Assembly (NCBI GenBank): GCA_963662155.1
Contig: OY759265.1
Location: 13,373,929-13,437,928, forward strand
Reading direction: 5' to 3'
DNA from: Lamellibrachia columna
Taxonomy: Eukaryota > Annelida > Polychaeta > Sabellida > Siboglinidae
DNA: 64,000 nucleotides
The translations under genes and the position numbers were made by a program. The notes under the pieces were generated by a model, which worked only from the letters and a program-made list of their open reading frames with translations, ran no database searches and was not told where the DNA came from. This document shows positions 59,541 through 64,000 of this stretch, in pieces (the first letter of the stretch is position 1; the number at the start of each line of letters is the position of its first letter).

Positions 59541-59787
59541 AGAAATTAACACCTACACAGCAGCTACGTTAAGAAATTAACACCTACACAGCAGCTAAGT
59601 TACGAAATTAACACCTACACAGGAGCTACGTTAAGAAATTAACACCTACACAGCAGCTACGTTACGAAATTAACACCTACACAGCAGCTACGTTAAGAAA
59701 TTAACACCTACACAGCAGTTACATTAAGAAATTAACACCTACACAGCAGTTACGTTAAGAAATTAACACCTACACAGCAGCTACGTA
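59541..59787 (+). repeat. 31-bp minisatellite
   Basis: Eight copies of AATTAACACCTACACAGCAG plus CTACGTTAAGA, period 31 (59544, 59575 and so on), very uniform. No unique spacers, so it is not CRISPR-like. Confidence 0.96.
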
Positions 59788-60564
59788 TTTTTACAGATAG
59801 TAAATTTCTTCTAGTCTGATGGAAACTGTCACATGTAGGTGATTTCCAATGCAGTGAAGGATTTTTATAAAATAAATTTTAATACGTGTAGTTAACATCA
59901 TTGCCCTTAGCAGAGCAGTACTCATCACGAGAGTGATATTTGTATTTACCGTTTATCATAGAATATTTAAACAAATAGGGTCTAAGATCACCCAGATCAA
60001 ATAATAATCGTAAAATTTATTTTGTGAACAATTCGCATTATTGTCAAATCTGGGTAGATTAAATATTGTCACAAGCATATTATTTAATGTACTCATTGTA
60101 TAGGCTGATGAAGGCGTGTTTATTACAGGATGCTTTTCGTAAGTGGTGATTTTGAAATGGTGATTTTGAACTTTGTATCTTCTTTAATAAAATACACCAA
60201 GTGATGGAAACCTAATTTCCATCCTACCTAGATGGATCTGTTCCCTAATCGTCCAAGATTTTCCTTGCCTGAGTTTTTAATCCCACTAATGCCCATTCTT
60301 TCTGTTTGGTGTAAGTAAAGTAATATTGTCCTACCTTGCATGCATATTTACTTCTAAGCAGCATGTAAGCTTAATTTACATTTACGCAAGCTTGTTTATA
60401 TCACATGCACCAGAATTTCAACACTTTTAAATTTGACAGCAGACATGCAAACTTGCATGTGTAGTTTGCGTGGTAGTGCAAGTGGCGCCATCTTCTGGAT
60501 AATAAATAACTAAAATAAGTGCTGTGAAAGAAAGCATTCCTTAATGTCTTCCTACTCTTTCCAG

Positions 60565-60678
60565 GTCTCTTCCTCATCGTGGCCCAGTTCCTGTACCCCG
60601 CGGGGTGGGGTGCAGCCAGGGTGCACAGACTGTGTGGACGGGACTCTGCACCCTTCCTCATAGCCGACTGCCAACTAG
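60565..60678 (+). CDS. LHFPL2: LHFPL2 orthologue, second coding exon
   Basis: Completes Gly183, then residues 184-220 plus one base. Acceptor CTCTTTCCAG; donor CAACTAG|GTGGGT, phase 1. It carries the end of TM3 with GLFLIVAQFLYPAGWG, the most conserved LHFPL signature (LYPAGWG), and the second extracellular loop with CGRDSAPFLIADC. The 114-bp length fits the phases on both sides. Confidence 0.93.
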
Positions 60679-61306
60679 GTGGGTGGCACTGGGTGCACAG
60701 GCAGCTTAAACAAATTATTAGTAATCTTGACATGACTTAGACTGTATAATATGTGTGAGAGGGTGGGAATGTGGTGACAGGGTACCAGTGGGTGTGTGCT
60801 GACAGGATGGGTGTGTTGGTGGGTGAGGGATGGATGTATGTGCCTAGTTGTACTAGTGAAATTTGTTTTATAGTTTTTGTTTTTACTGTGATGAAAGGGT
60901 TGTTCCCAGATGTTGTCTGGCCAGTACATTTGGGAGGGTGATGTATTAAAGCTAAACAAACTGTATGTTTCCCATGTAGGGACTATAATGTTGGTTGTCT
61001 ACATCGGTGCACTAATAATATTGAAAAATATGTTATAAATGCATCATAACTATAAAAACCTTTGATCACAACACGGGCATCACTCATATTGTGGTACAGG
61101 CACAATTGAGTACAATTATTTTAATCCTTTGGTTTTTTTACTAAAATATTGATAATAATATACCAGGTAATTGTAACCAAGTTTCTATAATCATTGTAGA
61201 GATGTTTTAATTGAGGTCTGTTTTTAGCAAGTGTTGTGTTCACGCAAAGCCAAGAACAATTTCTGTTTATGAGACACCGTTTCTGGGACACTCTGTCCGT
61301 TTTTAG

Positions 61307-61449
61307 GCTGGGCGTTCTACGGTTGTGTCTGCGGCACGGTGCTTGTCTTCCTCTGCGCTATCCTGTCTGTGCAGGCTGAGAAGGCAACGTCTAGTGACAA
61401 GGTGGAGGGCGAGATACTAGAAGGAAAGAATCTTATCTGTGTTGCATAG
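61307..61449 (+). CDS. LHFPL2: LHFPL2 orthologue, last coding exon
   Basis: Acceptor CCGTTTTTAG. Residues 221-267 and TAG at 61447-61449. [20 protein letters not shown] forms TM4; the cytosolic end [20 protein letters not shown] followed by KNLICVA matches the LHFPL2 C-terminus (QAE.ATSSDKV...EGKNLIC) rather than other LHFPL paralogues. Total coding length 804 bp. Confidence 0.94.
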
Positions 61450-61475
61450 CATTACTACCAGTGTGTGGGGGGGGG

Positions 61476-61840
61476 CTGGGTCCAGTTACATAAAGTCAAA
61501 TCAGTTACTACTTAACTACTGTTTATTACATATTTTTACACTTGTAACATTTTAAAATCAGTTACAATTACTTTTAATTTCATTTACAATTACACATAAT
61601 TTTTTTTATTCAATTAATTATACTTTTGTTTAATCAATTACAAAATATCAATTACATATGCATTATGCAGTATCAACTGTGACTTTATTGCAGGTAAAGG
61701 TTTTTAGATGAAAAAATACTGTAGTTAATTTTAAGTTATGTAATTGTTGCAATTAGAGAAACGCATAATTTCAAAACAAGAATCCATTACAAATACAACA
61801 TTTTACCTGTAATCAATTACAATATTGTAATTGGACCCAG
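61476..61840. mobile_element. MITE-like element in the LHFPL2 3' UTR
   Basis: Ends CTGGGTCCAGTTACA (61476-61490) and, inverted, CTGGGTCCAATTACA (61826-61840), 14 of 15 identical. The 365-bp interior is made of ATTACA/CAATTA motifs. It begins 27 bp after the stop codon. No clear target duplication. Confidence 0.7.
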
Positions 61841-61906
61841 TCCTGACTGTGGTGGTTGTCATGACAACAGAGCATGAAATAGTCATAATTAGTCTTGATG
61901 ATCGTG

Positions 61907-61912
61907 AATAAA
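61907..61912 (+). terminator. Candidate polyadenylation signal AATAAA (LHFPL2, proximal)
   Basis: About 460 bp after the stop, downstream of the inverted-repeat element. Confidence 0.4.
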
Positions 61913-62734
61913 AATTGTTTTGTTTGTCTTGGGAACAGGTTATCTGCTATTGGAGGTCAGTGGTCACTGATATTAATTGTTGTAATATTAATTAAAGTGC
62001 CAGTGAGATTGCAATTGTAATGGGTGCCAAGTAGGACCATTGTAAGCTGATATTTCACGTGTATATTTTTTGTATGTCTAAGCAAATCAAATGCCCCTTT
62101 GTTACAGTATTATAGAAAATATATTATATATATGTATTGGTTGGTTTTCGCTGTCAGTCAAATATAGAAAAAATAGTTTTGCCCATGTTGCTAGTATGTA
62201 TGATAAATGATGCAGTAATCGTTGCTAGCTTCACAGATTTGTATGTTAGATGGCATTGTCATCGTTGCACGATTCACTAGCGATGACATTATGATGTGTT
62301 AGAAAAGACAATTTAAGGGCAAAAGATGTGGACAATGGATCAGTCAAAAGATGTGGACAATTGTAACTTTGTAAAACTGTTCAAGTTCAATTTAAAGAGC
62401 ATCTGCCCCACATGTTAACAAGCTACTCTGAAGCACTATACAATGCAGATGTGTTTATCAAAATATCTATTTTCAGTGAAATGGAGCCTTGCTAGGCTTT
62501 GCCCAGATCAAAAAAGGTACAGTGCTATCGAGGACTTGTTGAAAGTGATTTATGTTGCAGTTGGTGTTATTCATATGATTGGCTGGTTGTTAATTGGATG
62601 TATGTTTACAAAGTGTACTGAAATAAATTATGTTGTTTAAATGTTTTCATAATATCATAATTATTAGTTACTTTTATTTTACTACATGCAGTGTTTTCCC
62701 TGTTAATGTTGTGATGTTATCTTGAATTTCGTGA

Positions 62735-62740
62735 AATAAA
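62735..62740 (+). terminator. Candidate polyadenylation signal AATAAA (LHFPL2, distal)
   Basis: GAAATAAAAAG context about 1.29 kb after the stop; followed by a GT-rich stretch (GTGATGGATGGTGTATGATG). Confidence 0.5.
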
Positions 62741-62931
62741 AAGCGAAATCTTAAAAGTGATGGATGGTGTATGATGTTTGATGAGGAGATTCTTTTGTTG
62801 CATTTTTAACAATTCATTTTTACTGCAAAGAAATTAATATAAAACCATAGTATCAGTAAATATGAATACAATTCATTAAGGATGGGAAATACACTGTATC
62901 ACGTTTCATCTAAAATTGTACATTTAGATGT

Positions 62932-62937
62932 TTTATT
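62932..62937 (-). terminator. Candidate polyadenylation signal of the minus-strand gene
   Basis: TTTATT on the plus strand (AATAAA on the minus strand) about 850 bp after the stop at 63786. It is a short, common motif, so the call is weak. Confidence 0.3.
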
Positions 62938-63335
62938 GCAAGCAATGACTTGGCACACATTTGACAAAGTTGCAAAATACGATACATACAATTACAAAAT
63001 GATATCCAACGTGTGACATATTAAAATTTAAGCACATTTTATAATCGACTGCGCATATGCAGTAATACTTCACACAGTAATGCTAAAATGTTGGTTATTT
63101 ATGCTATTTGGATTTGACAATAACTTTGTCAAAGCTTGATGGATTATGGCTAAAATATAATAAATAAATGCCCACATTATACAGTAAAGAATTTATACAT
63201 TATCTCAGTGTATATATATATGCAGACCTGCCATATGTTTTTGGTTGAAATCTGTTTAACTAGAAATTCTATATCAAACTGTATAAATTTAAATATAATT
63301 TTTCACTGGTTAACCAGCCTATGGTATTCCAATCA

Positions 63336-63473
63336 AGTGTCATCATTTATCAGGCTACAAAATATAGCTACACTAAAATTAAATCCGCTAGGTGGAAATC
63401 TGCCTAGCATTAAAAGTATTTGTACTTCGACTGCTATAAACTTGTCATTTGATTCAATGCTTTTGTGATGAAA
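63336..63473 (+). repeat. Dispersed repeat, second family, copy 2
   Basis: Matches 58540-58680 in block order (TTATCAGGCTACAAAATA, AAATCCG, ACTGCTATAA, TTGTCATTT). Confidence 0.6.
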
Positions 63474-63785
63474 CAAGTACGTATAAAAATGGCCACATAT
63501 CACAAAAATCTGTGTTGCACATGGGAAATCCGTATGATGCAACAAGCCTGTTAATGCTAACATCTTCCAAAATGTTCCATTGCCTTCGAAAATGTTCCAT
63601 CGCAGTCTGTTCTTTTTATATCTGATTAACATAATAACCAGGGGAAGTCTCCCTTCACAGTACTGTATATGCTGCTTGCATAGGTGTATACATATATTGT
63701 GTATAAATATTTGGGTACAGCTTCCAAGTTCGTTCGTGCATGACCTATGGTCTTTGTCGAAACCTATCACTAGGTGTCTCAGTCA

Positions 63786-63927
63786 TCAGCTGGGGTGTAG
63801 AGGTTCTGTCGAGGGCGAGGGTAACTCGACCATTTGGAAGCAGTCAGCCACGGACTTGCTGCAGTACTTGTAGAAGAGCACCTCGGACCGTGACAGAATG
63901 TCATCCAAGTTCAGATTTGTCGACAGG
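63786..63927 (-). CDS. Unidentified gene, terminal exon (partial gene)
   Basis: The minus-strand acceptor TTTGCAG precedes 63927. The exon supplies the last base of a split codon, then 46 residues (LSTNLNLDDILSRSEVLFYK, YCSKSVADCFQ, MVELPSPSTEPLHPS) and TGA at 63786-63788. GC content and codon use stand out from the AT-rich surroundings. DDILSRSEVLFYKYCSKSV looks like an amphipathic helix; the last 15 residues are Pro/Ser-rich and probably disordered. I do not recognise the family. The rest of the gene is right of the window; it converges on LHFPL2. Confidence 0.6.
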
Positions 63928-64000
63928 CTGCAAAGTACAAGACACATGAAAGAAATCAGTCATGACTGATATACTAGGTACCAGACATATGAAGGAGAAC

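Noticed and set aside
59541..59787. CRISPR-like array
   Set aside because: Contiguous 31-bp tandem repeats without unique spacers, in an animal intron.

Overview
This window is genomic DNA from an invertebrate animal. Genes are split by GT-AG introns, much of the non-coding sequence is transposon debris, simple repeats are abundant, and coding exons and two short islands are clearly more GC-rich than their surroundings. An animal LHFPL2 orthologue next to an animal-type TauE/SafE transporter suggests a marine invertebrate. A lophotrochozoan is my guess, but the sequence alone does not settle this.

Four protein-coding loci can be supported. (1) A plus-strand terminal exon at 1194-2015 encodes the C-terminal part of a PEAK/PRAG1-type pseudokinase; the rest lies left of the window. 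(2) A minus-strand TauE/SafE-family membrane protein runs from a GC-rich candidate promoter/first exon near 31.2-31.4 kb to its stop at 10791. Six coding exons (24883-24921, 19032-19107, 16116-16343, 15187-15338, 14074-14441, 10791-11244) join with matching phases into 438 codons. (3) A plus-strand LHFPL2 orthologue has coding exons at 57822-58368, 60565-60678 and 61307-61449 (267 codons) and probably starts in a GC-rich non-coding exon ending at 39728, which implies an 18-kb first intron. (4) A minus-strand terminal exon at 63786-63927 belongs to a gene I do not recognise and faces LHFPL2 tail to tail. One isolated, apparently intact tRNA-Val(AAC) gene lies at 21968-22040 in a TauE intron.

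The rest is repeats. Nine copies or fragments of one CR1/jockey-type LINE group lie between 5.8 and 46.3 kb. There are three L2-like LINEs (7955-9850, 22262-23781, 23783-24720), one degenerate L1-like reverse transcriptase fragment (35713-36370), and a degraded LINE C-terminus at the left edge. Two related tRNA-derived SINEs (15681-16004, 17585-17916) and a pair of inverted tRNA-like heads (4721-5168) are present. Several small inverted-repeat elements were found by eye: 7531-7664, 14600-14948, 19170-19482, 30101-30410, 30417-30755, 40358-40496 (with a perfect 8-bp target duplication), 47397-47607 and 61476-61840. Tandem arrays have units of 18, 25, 26, 31, 43 and 52 bp. A 0.9-1.05 kb segment is duplicated in direct orientation inside LHFPL2 intron 1 (46243-47170 and 47541-48590).

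The most notable items are the complete reconstructed TauE/SafE gene with an overlapping upstream ORF, the back-to-back inverted-repeat elements at 30.1-30.76 kb (one carrying a minisatellite between its arms), the 40358-40496 hAT-like element, and the (AT)n expansion that kept frame inside a LINE reverse transcriptase. No operon, CRISPR array or prokaryotic-type system is present.
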